Of a stretch of 64,000 bases of DNA, positions 25,239 through 33,659 are shown piece after piece. Below the pieces are notes generated by a model, which was not told the DNA's origin, did no database searches, and was given only the letters and a program-made list of their open reading frames with translations. This DNA is from Glaciecola amylolytica. GTDB lineage: Bacteria > Bacteroidota > Bacteroidia > Flavobacteriales_D > Crocinitomicaceae. The stretch spans positions 2,108,001 to 2,172,000 of the forward strand of contig CP034120.1 in assembly GCA_003856375.1 (NCBI GenBank), in the 5' to 3' direction. The stretch's first letter is position 1; each line of letters begins with the position of its first letter. A program made the translations under genes and the position numbers.

Positions 25239-26402
25239 ATGAAGGGAATTTTTGTCCTGTTTTTGTTTCTAAGTTCGTTTGTTTATAGTCAGAATTGGTT
25301 GTCCGTTGCATCCGTACCAACCATCGGGAGGGATGATGCTGTGGCATTTTCACTCAATGGTGCCGGGTTTATTGTTACGGGAAACCTGAGTGGTTTTACT
25401 GAAAGCAACAAATTGTTTCAATACAATCCGAACACCAATTCCTGGTCTGAAAAAGCAGCATTTCCCGGAACCGCAAGACAGTATTCTGCCGTTTTCACTT
25501 TACAGAACAAAGCATATTTGATCGGCGGATATTCCGAATCGGGGCTTGCACTGAAAGATGTGTGGGAATACGATAGTTTTACTGATGTCTGGATTCAAAA
25601 AAATAACTTTCCCGGATTGGCACGCTGGCATGCTACAGCAACAAATATTCGAAATACCGGTTATTTCGGAATGGGAACGACAGCAGACTCCACACTTTCT
25701 GATTTTTGGAAATACAATCCGGATTCCGATTCGTGGACTCAATTGCCTTCTTATCCCGGTGGACCAAACCGAAGTGTTTTAGGCTTCTCCATCTTAGACG
25801 AAGGAATTTTCGGCGAAGGTTTTGATATCAACCCGATTTCCTACTCAGATTCGTGGTACTCGTTTCATTCCCTCACCGAAACATGGAGCACCTTCCCTGC
25901 CCTTCCTGCCGGAAAACGAGCTTACGGAACAGCAATCAGTAATGGTTTCAGCGCCATCGTCTGTGGAGGAATGGATGAAAGCAGTGTCTTCCGCAACGAA
26001 TGCTATTATCTGGATTATTCCAAAAAATGGCAACCTGCTTCTCCACTCCCAATCAATGGGTTAAGAGGCGCGAAAGGCTTTTCACTGAACGGGAACTTTT
26101 TTATCGGTACGGGATTAAATCAAAGTTCTTCGCGCATATCTGATTTTTATCAATGGAATTCAGCTCCGAAAACACCTCAGGAAAGTTTGTTGTTTCCCAA
26201 TCCGAGCAAAGATTACTTCCATCTGATCACCGAAGCATATGCGAAAGTCTCCGTTTTTAATATCGGCGGATATTTGGTCAAACAATACGAAGCAAGCGAT
26301 GCCGGTTTTTTGGAAATCGCCAACTTACCGATTGGTTTGTTCATTGTGCTGATAGAAGGAAAAAAGGGAACAGAAATCCGGAAAATTGCCAAAGTACACT
26401 AG
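25239..26402 (+). CDS. Kelch-repeat protein with T9SS type A sorting domain
   Basis: This 387-residue secreted protein has a signal peptide (about 1-18, ending FVYSQ) and then about six kelch blades of roughly 48 residues. Recurring patterns are WSEKAAFPGTARQYSA, DVWEYDSFTDVWIQK, DFWKYNPDSDSWTQL and FPALPAGKRAYGTA, giving a beta-propeller. Residues about 312-387 (SLLFPNPSKDYFHL to GTEIRKIAKVH) are the C-terminal sorting domain for type IX secretion. It is flanked by MITE copy 1 upstream and the FUSC gene downstream. The ligand is unknown. Confidence 0.9.
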   Translation: MKGIFVLFLFLSSFVYSQNWLSVASVPTIGRDDAVAFSLNGAGFIVTGNLSGFTESNKLFQYNPNTNSWSEKAAFPGTARQYSAVFTLQNKAYLIGGYSESGLALKDVWEYDSFTDVWIQKNNFPGLARWHATATNIRNTGYFGMGTTADSTLSDFWKYNPDSDSWTQLPSYPGGPNRSVLGFSILDEGIFGEGFDINPISYSDSWYSFHSLTETWSTFPALPAGKRAYGTAISNGFSAIVCGGMDESSVFRNECYYLDYSKKWQPASPLPINGLRGAKGFSLNGNFFIGTGLNQSSSRISDFYQWNSAPKTPQESLLFPNPSKDYFHLITEAYAKVSVFNIGGYLVKQYEASDAGFLEIANLPIGLFIVLIEGKKGTEIRKIAKVH

Positions 26403-26416
26403 TTATTTCAGCTTAT

Positions 26417-26434
26417 TGTCCCAATTTTGGGAAA
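26417..26434. promoter_or_regulatory. 18-base near-palindrome TGTCCCAATTTTGGGAAA
   Basis: The sequence is a dyad (TCCCAATTTTGGGA with one central mismatch), 15 bases after the kelch gene stop. The inverse complement occurs with a single change at 31014-31031. Two matches of 17/18 bases in intergenic DNA suggest a shared operator or a short dispersed repeat. Confidence 0.35.
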
Positions 26435-26536
26435 TCGGGACGAGCTTGAGACAACATGAATTCAAAAAAAACTTAAAATTCCAATCTTACTCCCGTTTTG
26501 TCTAAAACAGCAACTCCAATATTCATCCATAGTCCT

Positions 26537-26544
26537 TATATTTG
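26537..26544 (+). promoter_or_regulatory. -7 box of the FUSC gene
   Basis: TATATTTG matches TAnnTTTG exactly. It overlaps the in-frame TTG at 26542, so that codon is unlikely to be the start; the ATG at 26563 lies 18 bases downstream of the box. Confidence 0.55.
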
Positions 26545-26562
26545 TTAGGAAATTCACTTCCT

Positions 26563-28728
26563 ATGCGGTTTCAACCGATCAAGCAGTTTAACACCATTCT
26601 TCAGCAAGAATATCTGGAACCAACGATTAGTTGGTCTATTCGAGTGGTTCTGGCGTTAAATGTTCCTTTGATCGTTTTCCCGATTTTCCTTGGTTTTTCG
26701 TATCACATCATTTGGGCAGCTTTCGGAGCATACATGCTTACACTGATCGATTACCGCGGCTCGCACTACCGGAAAATGCTCATTCAGAGCGTTGAAGCCA
26801 TTTTGATTTTAATTGCCGCCATTCTGGGAATGAATATCGGTGATTCTGTCATCCTTTCCGTCATCGGAATGTTTGTGATCGGTGTTTTTGCCGCCTTAAT
26901 CCGGAACTGGAGCGACTACGGATCAACCATCGGAGTCGGGGTCGGTTTCTTTTACCTTTTCGGGATTTCAAATCCCAATACGTTCGGAGAATCTCTGGTT
27001 TACGGGAAATACATCATGTATGGCGCGCTTTGGGCCATTACCATCATTTTTCTTTCGTTCCCCTTCTCTGCTTCCAATCCGATGCGGCGTTCTATTGCCA
27101 CCATCTGGAAAAAAAACACGGATTACTTAGATGCAGTTTTGGAGAATTACCTCGATCCGGAAATTGATAATCAGGATCTGAGAGAAATCACTTCAAAAGA
27201 GATTGAAATCCGGGCTGCGATCGACAAGAGTATGGAACTCTTTAACAGAAGAAAAGAAAACTCACGATTTAAAGCCGAGCATTACGATCAGATGATTGAA
27301 GCGCGAAAAGTAGCGGCATATTTCGGAGCCAGTTCACGCGTGATTCATGAGGAATTACTGGCTCTGCGCGGACATACTTCTCTTCAAAACAGTCAGTCCA
27401 TTATCTACAAAACCATTTCAGCTCTTTCGCAGGCTTCAGCACGCTTGTCCATCGTTATCTTCACCTTCAGAGGAGAAGACTTGACCATGGCAAAAGTGCG
27501 GATCAAACGCTTTGAAATTGCGGTTCGCATCCTGAAAAGCACGCTGAAAGAACAAAGCTGGAGTCCGGAAGAATTATTCGCATTAAAACAGCTTGTATCG
27601 AGTCTTGAACAATGTTACAAATACCTGCAGGACAGTATTGACCTGATCCATGAAAAGCTCAATTTCAAGCGCAGTAATTATTTTGAAAACTACAAATTGT
27701 CCTTCAATCATTTCATTGCAGGATTACAGCCTCGGGTTATCCTTCAGATTATCCGGGAAGTTTTCAATATAGACTCGCAGCAATTCAAATACTCTTTGCG
27801 CGTCGGACTCGGTTTGGCCCTCTCGGTTTTCATTTTCAAATTCTTCAAGATCGACCATGGCCACTGGATTGCACTGACTCTGTTGATTGTTATTCAACCT
27901 TATTACGGTGCTACCAGAAAAAAAGGATTTGAACGGATTATCGGTACCGTTGCCGGAATTGTTGTCGGTGGAGCCATTATGCTTTTGCCCATCAAACACG
28001 AAACATTTGTAGTCATTCTGATCTTCATTTCCTTTTTCGTGGCTTATTATCTGCGAAACAATTACAAGGTCGGAGTATTTTTCGTAACCATTATGATGGT
28101 GGTGATGATGCAGCTTTCCAAACAAGGTTCCTGGGATCTGATCTGGTGGCGTGTTCTTTCAACACTCATCGGATCTGCACTCGCAATCCTGATCAGCTTT
28201 GCTTTCTGGCCGATCTGGGAAAAACAGCGCTTCCCGTCTTTACTCAATCATTCATTTAATCAGAATTTATTCTTCCTGAACCAGGTGGTTTTGAGCTACG
28301 AGAAAAAATTGCCCTCCGGAATTACATGGCATCGAAGCAGACGTTTAAGTGAAGCCGCGAATAACAACCTCTTTGCCTGCGTTCAGCGGATGTATGAAGA
28401 ACCTCAGGCGCATCAGCGGGAAATCGATACACATTTTGCCAAAGTAGGCTCCAATGTTCGTATTTCCAGAGAAATTACCAGTCTGGCCTTCGGATTGGAG
28501 AAAATCACCTCCGATAAACTGGCTCCTGTATTGGATGAATACATGGAAGAAATTCAAACCATTTTCTACAAACACATGCAGCGAGAAGGTAAGATTGACT
28601 TCAAAAAAGCACGGAAAATTCTGCAAAATCCGCTTCTCACAGAAGACCAACTTTGTCAGGCTGTGCAAGTGGATCTGGAGAAAATTGTTTTTGAACTGGA
28701 AGCTTTACAGGCGTTTAGAGGGAGATGA
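26563..28728 (+). CDS. FUSC family inner-membrane protein (YccS/YhfK-like)
   Basis: This roughly 721-residue protein has two blocks of predicted membrane helices (about residues 20-160 and 390-530). They are separated by a helical cytosolic region and followed by a C-terminal cytosolic domain. Each block carries the FUSC-type pattern, for example IDHGHWIALTLLIVIQPYYGATRKKGFERIIGTVAGIVVGG in the second. The family is linked to efflux of aromatic acids or unknown substrates. The ATG at 26563 (MRFQPIKQF) is chosen because the earlier TTG lies inside the -7 box. MITE copy 2 follows the stop after 15 bases. Confidence 0.9.
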   Translation: MRFQPIKQFNTILQQEYLEPTISWSIRVVLALNVPLIVFPIFLGFSYHIIWAAFGAYMLTLIDYRGSHYRKMLIQSVEAILILIAAILGMNIGDSVILSVIGMFVIGVFAALIRNWSDYGSTIGVGVGFFYLFGISNPNTFGESLVYGKYIMYGALWAITIIFLSFPFSASNPMRRSIATIWKKNTDYLDAVLENYLDPEIDNQDLREITSKEIEIRAAIDKSMELFNRRKENSRFKAEHYDQMIEARKVAAYFGASSRVIHEELLALRGHTSLQNSQSIIYKTISALSQASARLSIVIFTFRGEDLTMAKVRIKRFEIAVRILKSTLKEQSWSPEELFALKQLVSSLEQCYKYLQDSIDLIHEKLNFKRSNYFENYKLSFNHFIAGLQPRVILQIIREVFNIDSQQFKYSLRVGLGLALSVFIFKFFKIDHGHWIALTLLIVIQPYYGATRKKGFERIIGTVAGIVVGGAIMLLPIKHETFVVILIFISFFVAYYLRNNYKVGVFFVTIMMVVMMQLSKQGSWDLIWWRVLSTLIGSALAILISFAFWPIWEKQRFPSLLNHSFNQNLFFLNQVVLSYEKKLPSGITWHRSRRLSEAANNNLFACVQRMYEEPQAHQREIDTHFAKVGSNVRISREITSLAFGLEKITSDKLAPVLDEYMEEIQTIFYKHMQREGKIDFKKARKILQNPLLTEDQLCQAVQVDLEKIVFELEALQAFRGR

Positions 28729-28743
28729 TTTAGAGAGAAAAAA

Positions 28744-28895
28744 TCCTCCCCCTTAATCCCCCTCCCAAGGGGGAGATTTTCAATTCTCTTTCAAAAAGAG
28801 AATTTTATCATCAGCATATTGAATTTTCAAAGCAAGATTTGATCTTTAAAGGGAAATCTTAGTTTCCCCCTTTGGAGGGGGACCAAGGGGGAGGA
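28744..28895 (-). mobile_element. MITE-like element, copy 2 (152 bp, inverted)
   Basis: Read on the minus strand, this stretch repeats copy 1 (24982-25129) almost base for base: the same terminal TCCTCCCCCTTGGTCCCC arm, the same TAAGATTTCCCTTTAAAGAT interior and TTCTCTTTTTGAAAGAG. The left terminal arm has drifted (CTTAATCCC instead of CTTGGTCCC). It lies between the FUSC stop and the bioA 3' end and could also serve as a terminator-like hairpin. Confidence 0.8.
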
Positions 28896-28942
28896 AAAAC
28901 AAATCATGCAAACAGAAGCCAATCTACGCACATCTGTAACAA

Positions 28943-30223
28943 TTACAAATCGTTCAGAAAATCCAATAGAACAACGTGTAATTTATCCAATTCCTCTTCC
29001 GAAATACAATACGGAGGATTCAGATACAATACATTTCCCAAAGGACGGATCAAACAACCACGTTCCAAAAAGTAATTGTATGCTTTGTCTCTGATGGACG
29101 AAAAATAGTTATTCCCTTCGCCTGTTTCTACTTCAAAACGCAAAATCGTTCCGCACAAACCAATGTCTTTCACCTTCGGATGTGCTTTCAAAGCATCTGT
29201 AAAGAAGCGGTGTCTTTCTTCAATCCATTCGATTGAATCCCAGGTTTCCGGCTGTTCGAATAAATCCAGACTGGCATTTGCAACTGCACAAGCCAAGGCA
29301 CTTCCTGTAAAAGAATGCCCGTGAAGCAAAGCTTTTGAAGTTTCAGGATGAAGGAAAGCATCGTAAATCTCGTTCGTTGCAACCGTTAAGCCCAAAGGCA
29401 AAACACCTCCGGTAAGTCCTTTCGACAAACAAACAATATCCGGCTCCTGTTCGCAGAAATTATGTGCAAACAATTTTCCGGTTCTTCCCCAGCCTGTCAT
29501 CACTTCGTCAAAAATGACCAAAGCACCGTATTTCCGTGCCAATGACACAAAAGCGTCCAGCCAAACGGCGTCATACATACGCATTCCCGCAGATCCCTGA
29601 ACCAAAGGCTCAACAATGATTGCAGCCACTTCTCCGGTTTGTAACACTTGTTCTGCCTGAATCAACGAATGACTTCGGGCTTCTTCAACCGGAAAATCGA
29701 GGAAATCCACATCGAAGAATAAATGCTCAAATGGCTTATTGAAAGCCCCACGCTGTCCGATAGACATCGCTCCGAAAGTATCTCCGTGGTAAGCTCCGTC
29801 TAAAGCAATGATGCGTTTTTTGGGTTCGTTTTTATTATACCAATACTGAAACGCCATTTTCAAAGCCACTTCAATAGCAGTTGAACCATCATCGGAAAAA
29901 AAGACTTTTTCCAGTTTTTCCGGCAAAAGCGACGTAATGCGGTCTGCCAGTTTAATTGCCTGCGGATGCGTTGCTCCGGCAAAAATCACGTGATCCAACT
30001 GAGAAAACTGTTCCTGCAAGGCCTGCGCCAGATACGGATGTCCGTGCCCGTGTACATTTACCCACCAGGACGAATTTGCATCAATATAACTTTTTCCGTT
30101 TGCGTCAATCAACGAGGTTGCTTCTGCCTGAACGATACACAATGGTTCTCCGGCTGTCTGCATTTGGGTAAAAGGATGCCAAACGTGTTGTTTATCCTTC
30201 TCTAAACTTGTTGCTCTATCCAT
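28943..30223 (-). CDS. bioA: Adenosylmethionine-8-amino-7-oxononanoate aminotransferase BioA
   Basis: This 426-residue class III PLP enzyme of biotin synthesis converts 7-keto-8-aminopelargonate to diaminopelargonate using S-adenosylmethionine as amino donor. It begins KDKQHVWHPFTQMQTAG, and HPFTQM is characteristic of BioA. It continues with DANSSWWVNVHGHGHP, FSDDGSTAIEVALKMAF, LDGAYHGDTFGAMSIG, IFDEVMTGWGRTGKLFAHN and SKGLTGGVLPLGLT with the PLP lysine. It overlaps the bioD gene by 22 bases in a bioD-bioA operon. bioB, bioC and bioF are not in the window. Confidence 0.95.
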   Translation of the reverse strand: MDRATSLEKDKQHVWHPFTQMQTAGEPLCIVQAEATSLIDANGKSYIDANSSWWVNVHGHGHPYLAQALQEQFSQLDHVIFAGATHPQAIKLADRITSLLPEKLEKVFFSDDGSTAIEVALKMAFQYWYNKNEPKKRIIALDGAYHGDTFGAMSIGQRGAFNKPFEHLFFDVDFLDFPVEEARSHSLIQAEQVLQTGEVAAIIVEPLVQGSAGMRMYDAVWLDAFVSLARKYGALVIFDEVMTGWGRTGKLFAHNFCEQEPDIVCLSKGLTGGVLPLGLTVATNEIYDAFLHPETSKALLHGHSFTGSALACAVANASLDLFEQPETWDSIEWIEERHRFFTDALKAHPKVKDIGLCGTILRFEVETGEGNNYFSSIRDKAYNYFLERGCLIRPLGNVLYLNPPYCISEEELDKLHVVLLDFLNDL

Positions 30224-30816
30224 AAATTGGCTGCTTCCCGAATAGTTTCAGCCGAAAATTCAGCTATTTCAGGAATATATGTAATATTTAAATCTGAAAA
30301 ATGTGAGCGGTAAACGCGCTCTGAGGCTTCGTTTCGGTGACCGTTCACGATCAATCCCGCAATCGGAATTTCGCGGATCATCAACGCATTTAAGGTCAGT
30401 AAGGTATGATTGATACTTCCCAAATAGTGTTTTGTTACCACATAAACAGGTAATTCCCACAACTGAAACAGATCGATGTAGCAAAGTCCCACATCATTCA
30501 GCGGAACCATCAATCCACCGGCTCCTTCAATGATTGTTTGTTTGGTAAAAGACGGTAAATCAAAATATTCTTCCGTCAGTTCAATTCCGTCCAAACGGGC
30601 AGCTTCATGAGGCGACATCGCTTCATTCAATAACACATTTGCAGATAAAATACTGGTTTCCGAAGTAAATGATCGAACAAAATCGCTGTCCAAAGCATGC
30701 AGATCTCCGGCCTGAACCGGTTTCCAGTAATCTGCTTTTAACGCTTCACAAAGAACAGCACTAACGACTGTCTTTCCTACTTCCGTTCCTATTCCGGTAA
30801 CTACGAATGATTTCAT
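30202..30816 (-). CDS. bioD: Dethiobiotin synthase BioD
   Basis: This roughly 204-residue ATP-dependent ligase closes the ureido ring of dethiobiotin. The P-loop is GIGTEVGKTVVSAVL near the N-terminus, with KPVQAGD and EGAGGLMVPLND typical of BioD. The start at the ATG 30816 (MKSFVVTG) is preferred over an in-frame TTG at 30831. A -7-like TATTTTTG (30843-30836) ends 19 bases before that ATG. bioA overlaps its 3' end. Confidence 0.93.
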   Translation of the reverse strand: MKSFVVTGIGTEVGKTVVSAVLCEALKADYWKPVQAGDLHALDSDFVRSFTSETSILSANVLLNEAMSPHEAARLDGIELTEEYFDLPSFTKQTIIEGAGGLMVPLNDVGLCYIDLFQLWELPVYVVTKHYLGSINHTLLTLNALMIREIPIAGLIVNGHRNEASERVYRSHFSDLNITYIPEIAEFSAETIREAANLWIEQQV

Positions 30817-30835
30817 GTTTACTTTCAGCAAAGTA

Positions 30836-30843
30836 CAAAAATA
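30836..30843 (-). promoter_or_regulatory. -7 box of the bioD-bioA operon
   Basis: On the minus strand TATTTTTG matches TAnnTTTG and ends 19 bases before the bioD ATG at 30816. No TTG is visible at the -33 distance. Confidence 0.45.
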
Positions 30844-31130
30844 GGATTTCAGCGCGTTTCAGATGCTATTTACAGAAATTTAACTCAAAAGAGTAATCTA
30901 AAAAACGGGAATCATGTCCAATGAACCAGTACCTGATCCTGAAAGGAAAATGTATCAGGTAAATTGGAATTTCAGGGTACTTCCGAAACAGCTTTTTTTA
31001 TTATCTGAGGTAATTTCCCAATATTGGGACAGAGTTAAACCTTTAGTTTAAGCAAAACCCTTCTACACCTCCTTACTGCTGGCTTTACTCAATTTCAATC
31101 AGACAAATATTTCAATTCCTTATCCGTTTA
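30844..31130. other. Intergenic region between pheT and bioD with a hairpin
   Basis: No credible gene is seen. TACCTGAT (30929-30936) and ATCAGGTA (30953-30960) are perfect inverted arms around a 16-base spacer that contains CCT-GAA-AGG. The 18-base dyad at 31014-31031 is listed separately. No clear poly-T terminator for pheT is visible. Confidence 0.5.
31014..31031. promoter_or_regulatory. 18-base palindrome TTTCCCAATATTGGGACA
   Basis: TCCCAATATTGGGA is a perfect 14-base palindrome. The full 18 bases equal the reverse complement of 26417-26434 except at one central base. It lies 100 bases past the pheT stop, in the gap before bioD. Confidence 0.4.
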
Positions 31131-33563
31131 TTATCTCAACTCAGCCCCCAATTGTTTCTCCAGTTCCGTTCGAATCGTATTCATAATTCCATCGACCTGA
31201 GAATCTTTGAGTGTTTGCTCCTGATCCTGGAAAGTAAATGAAACAGCATATGATTTCTTGCCTTCCTGCAGGTTCTTCCCTTCGTAAACATCAAATAATC
31301 CTACTTTCTGAAGAATCTTCTTATCTGCTTTCCGGGCAATTTGTTCGATCTCTGAAAAACGCACTTTGGAATCCAGCAATAACGAGAAATCACGACGGAC
31401 TTCAAATGTTTTAGGAAGTTCCTTGTATTGTGTTTTAGCCAGTTTCAAAGAAGCAAGTACCGCATCCCAATCCAGATCAGCAACAAATACATCCTGCTTC
31501 ACTCCGAAATGTTTTTTCACCTTGGAATTCACCCAGCCGATTGTTCCGACCGTGCTTTTCAAAACGCGAACCTGATAACCGTCTGCCAGAATCTCTTCAT
31601 TTTGCAAACCTTCTTCCTGTAAAAGGGAACTTAAGCCTAAACGTTCAAACAAATTGTTGACGATTCCTTTCAAGGTAAACAAAGTCGATTTCTCCAGCTT
31701 TTGAGCCCAGGATTCTTCCTGCTTATTTCCTGTCATCAGGATCAGCAAACGCTTGTTTTCAGAGTACGTTCCGTTTTCCTGAGAGTATGTCTTACCGAAT
31801 TCAAACAAACGCAAATCCGGGTTCTGACGATTCTGGTTGTGAGTAACCGTTTCCATTGCCTGGAAAACCAAACTTTGACGCATCACCGCTAAATCCTGAC
31901 TCAAAGGATTCAACATGGAAACTGCTTTTGAAACGGAAAGTTGTTCTCCTCCCAATTTCTCCACATATTGCGGACTTGTCAGTGAATTGTTCAGCATTTC
32001 ATGGAAGCCCATTCCTGCCAAAACTTCAGCCAGATTGACTCCCAAACGCTCCAAATCCGGTTTTTCATTCAAAACCAAAGAAGTATTCAATTTCTCCGGA
32101 AGCGGAATCTGATTGAATCCGTAAATGCGAAGAATCTCTTCAATCACGTCAATTTCACGATCTACATCCACACGGTAATTCGGAACGGAAAGCTCTAGTC
32201 CTTCATTCGTTTCAGCCAGAATTTCAAAATCCAATGAAATCAGGATTTTCTGAATGATACTCTTTTCAATTTCATGTCCTAAGACCTGATTAGTACGCTT
32301 ATATCTTAAGGTTACTTTTCTTCGCTGAATCGGATTCGGGTAAAGATCTGCTACATCCATTCCGATTTTTCCTCCTGCTACTTCCTGAATCAGTTGTGCT
32401 GCGCGCTCCAATGCATAAGGAATCAAATCAACATCTACTCCACGCTCGAAACGGAAACTTGCATCGGTAGACAATCCATGTCTTTTTGCCGTTTTACGAA
32501 CCGAAACAGGCTGAAAATAGGCAGCTTCCAAAAATACATTTTTCGATGTATCAGAAATTCCGGATTGATTTCCTCCGAATACTCCGGCAATACACATCGC
32601 TTCCGAAGCATTTGCAATCACCAGGTCTTCTTCGTTCAATTCGCGCTCAACGCCATCCAATGTTGTAATTTTCTCTCCCGGTTTCGCAGTGCGAACCACT
32701 ACTTTTCCGTTCACCACATCTGCATCAAAGGCATGCAAAGGTGTTCCCAATTCACGCATCACGTAATTTGTTACGTCCACAATGTTATTGATCGGAGAAA
32801 GCCCAACGGCTCTTAATTTATTTTGCAGCCATGCCGGAGAAGGTTTCACTTCCACTCCTGAAATGCTTAATCCCATATATCTCGGGCAGCGCTCCGCATT
32901 TTCAACGGAAACTGCAACCGGTAAATCACTTTCTTTCTGAGGTTTTCTTGTTTCTTTCAACTGCAATGTTGCCGAACTTCCTTCGTGGCAAGCCAAATAT
33001 GCCAGAACATCTCTCGCCACACCAATGTGTCCCATCGCATCCGCGCGGTTTGGTGTCAACCCGATCTCAATCTGTATGTCGCTTTCCAATTCAAGGTATT
33101 CAGCAGCTGGCGTTCCCACTTTGGCATTCGGATCCAGAATCAGAATTCCGTCATGACTTGTTCCTAATCCCAATTCATCTTCAGCACAAAGCATTCCGTA
33201 TGATTCCACATCGCGGATTTTGGATACTTTCATCTTCAACGGTTCGTCCGGTTTCGGGTATAAAACCGCTCCAACCTGAGCCAAAATCACTTTCTGACCA
33301 ACAGCAACATTTGGAGCACCACAAACAACCTGCAGAATCTCTGTTCCGTTGTTCACTTTCGTCACTTTCAAACGATCCGCATTCGGATGCTGCTCACATT
33401 CAATCACTTCTGCAACAACAACTCCTTGCAAACCACCTTTTACACTTTCTATAGTTTCAAAACCTTCAACCTCCAAACCAGTATCAGTCAAAAGCTGATC
33501 CAGCTCTTCGGGAGATTTTTGAATTGGTAAATACTCATGCAACCAAGCGGATGAAATTTTCAT
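31131..33563 (-). CDS. pheT: Phenylalanine-tRNA ligase beta subunit
   Basis: This roughly 810-residue subunit of the alpha2-beta2 synthetase has all bacterial domains. MKISSAWLHEYLPI comes first, then the tRNA-binding OB fold at about 40-150 (VVVAEVIECEQHPNADRLKV, GAPNVAVGQKVI). B3/B4 editing follows at about 210-400 (VDVTNYVMRELGTPLHAFD), then B5 (about 405-480), the catalytic-like B6/B7 and the C-terminal anticodon-binding ferredoxin fold (RRDFSLLLDSKVRFSEIEQI). The ATG at 33563 is used: an in-frame TTG at 33587 lies inside a -7 box (TAAATTTG, 33592-33585). pheS is not adjacent. Confidence 0.96.
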   Translation of the reverse strand: MKISSAWLHEYLPIQKSPEELDQLLTDTGLEVEGFETIESVKGGLQGVVVAEVIECEQHPNADRLKVTKVNNGTEILQVVCGAPNVAVGQKVILAQVGAVLYPKPDEPLKMKVSKIRDVESYGMLCAEDELGLGTSHDGILILDPNAKVGTPAAEYLELESDIQIEIGLTPNRADAMGHIGVARDVLAYLACHEGSSATLQLKETRKPQKESDLPVAVSVENAERCPRYMGLSISGVEVKPSPAWLQNKLRAVGLSPINNIVDVTNYVMRELGTPLHAFDADVVNGKVVVRTAKPGEKITTLDGVERELNEEDLVIANASEAMCIAGVFGGNQSGISDTSKNVFLEAAYFQPVSVRKTAKRHGLSTDASFRFERGVDVDLIPYALERAAQLIQEVAGGKIGMDVADLYPNPIQRRKVTLRYKRTNQVLGHEIEKSIIQKILISLDFEILAETNEGLELSVPNYRVDVDREIDVIEEILRIYGFNQIPLPEKLNTSLVLNEKPDLERLGVNLAEVLAGMGFHEMLNNSLTSPQYVEKLGGEQLSVSKAVSMLNPLSQDLAVMRQSLVFQAMETVTHNQNRQNPDLRLFEFGKTYSQENGTYSENKRLLILMTGNKQEESWAQKLEKSTLFTLKGIVNNLFERLGLSSLLQEEGLQNEEILADGYQVRVLKSTVGTIGWVNSKVKKHFGVKQDVFVADLDWDAVLASLKLAKTQYKELPKTFEVRRDFSLLLDSKVRFSEIEQIARKADKKILQKVGLFDVYEGKNLQEGKKSYAVSFTFQDQEQTLKDSQVDGIMNTIRTELEKQLGAELR

Positions 33564-33584
33564 TGTCGTTATTTTTTGGAAGTT

Positions 33585-33592
33585 CAAATTTA
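33585..33592 (-). promoter_or_regulatory. -7 box of pheT
   Basis: TAAATTTG on the minus strand matches TAnnTTTG and ends 21 bases before the ATG at 33563. Confidence 0.5.
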
Positions 33593-33659
33593 AGAAAAAG
33601 CCTAGAAAACGAGGTTTAATTTGACATAAAAGCTTAAATTCGTTGACACTAAAATTTGA

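Noticed and set aside
24982-28895. Composite transposon carrying the kelch and FUSC genes
   Set aside because: No transposase and no flanking target duplication are visible, so only two MITE-like copies are claimed.
30832-31130. Biotin-responsive operator upstream of bioD
   Set aside because: A hairpin and a dyad exist but neither resembles a BirA operator, and the dyad recurs next to a non-biotin gene.
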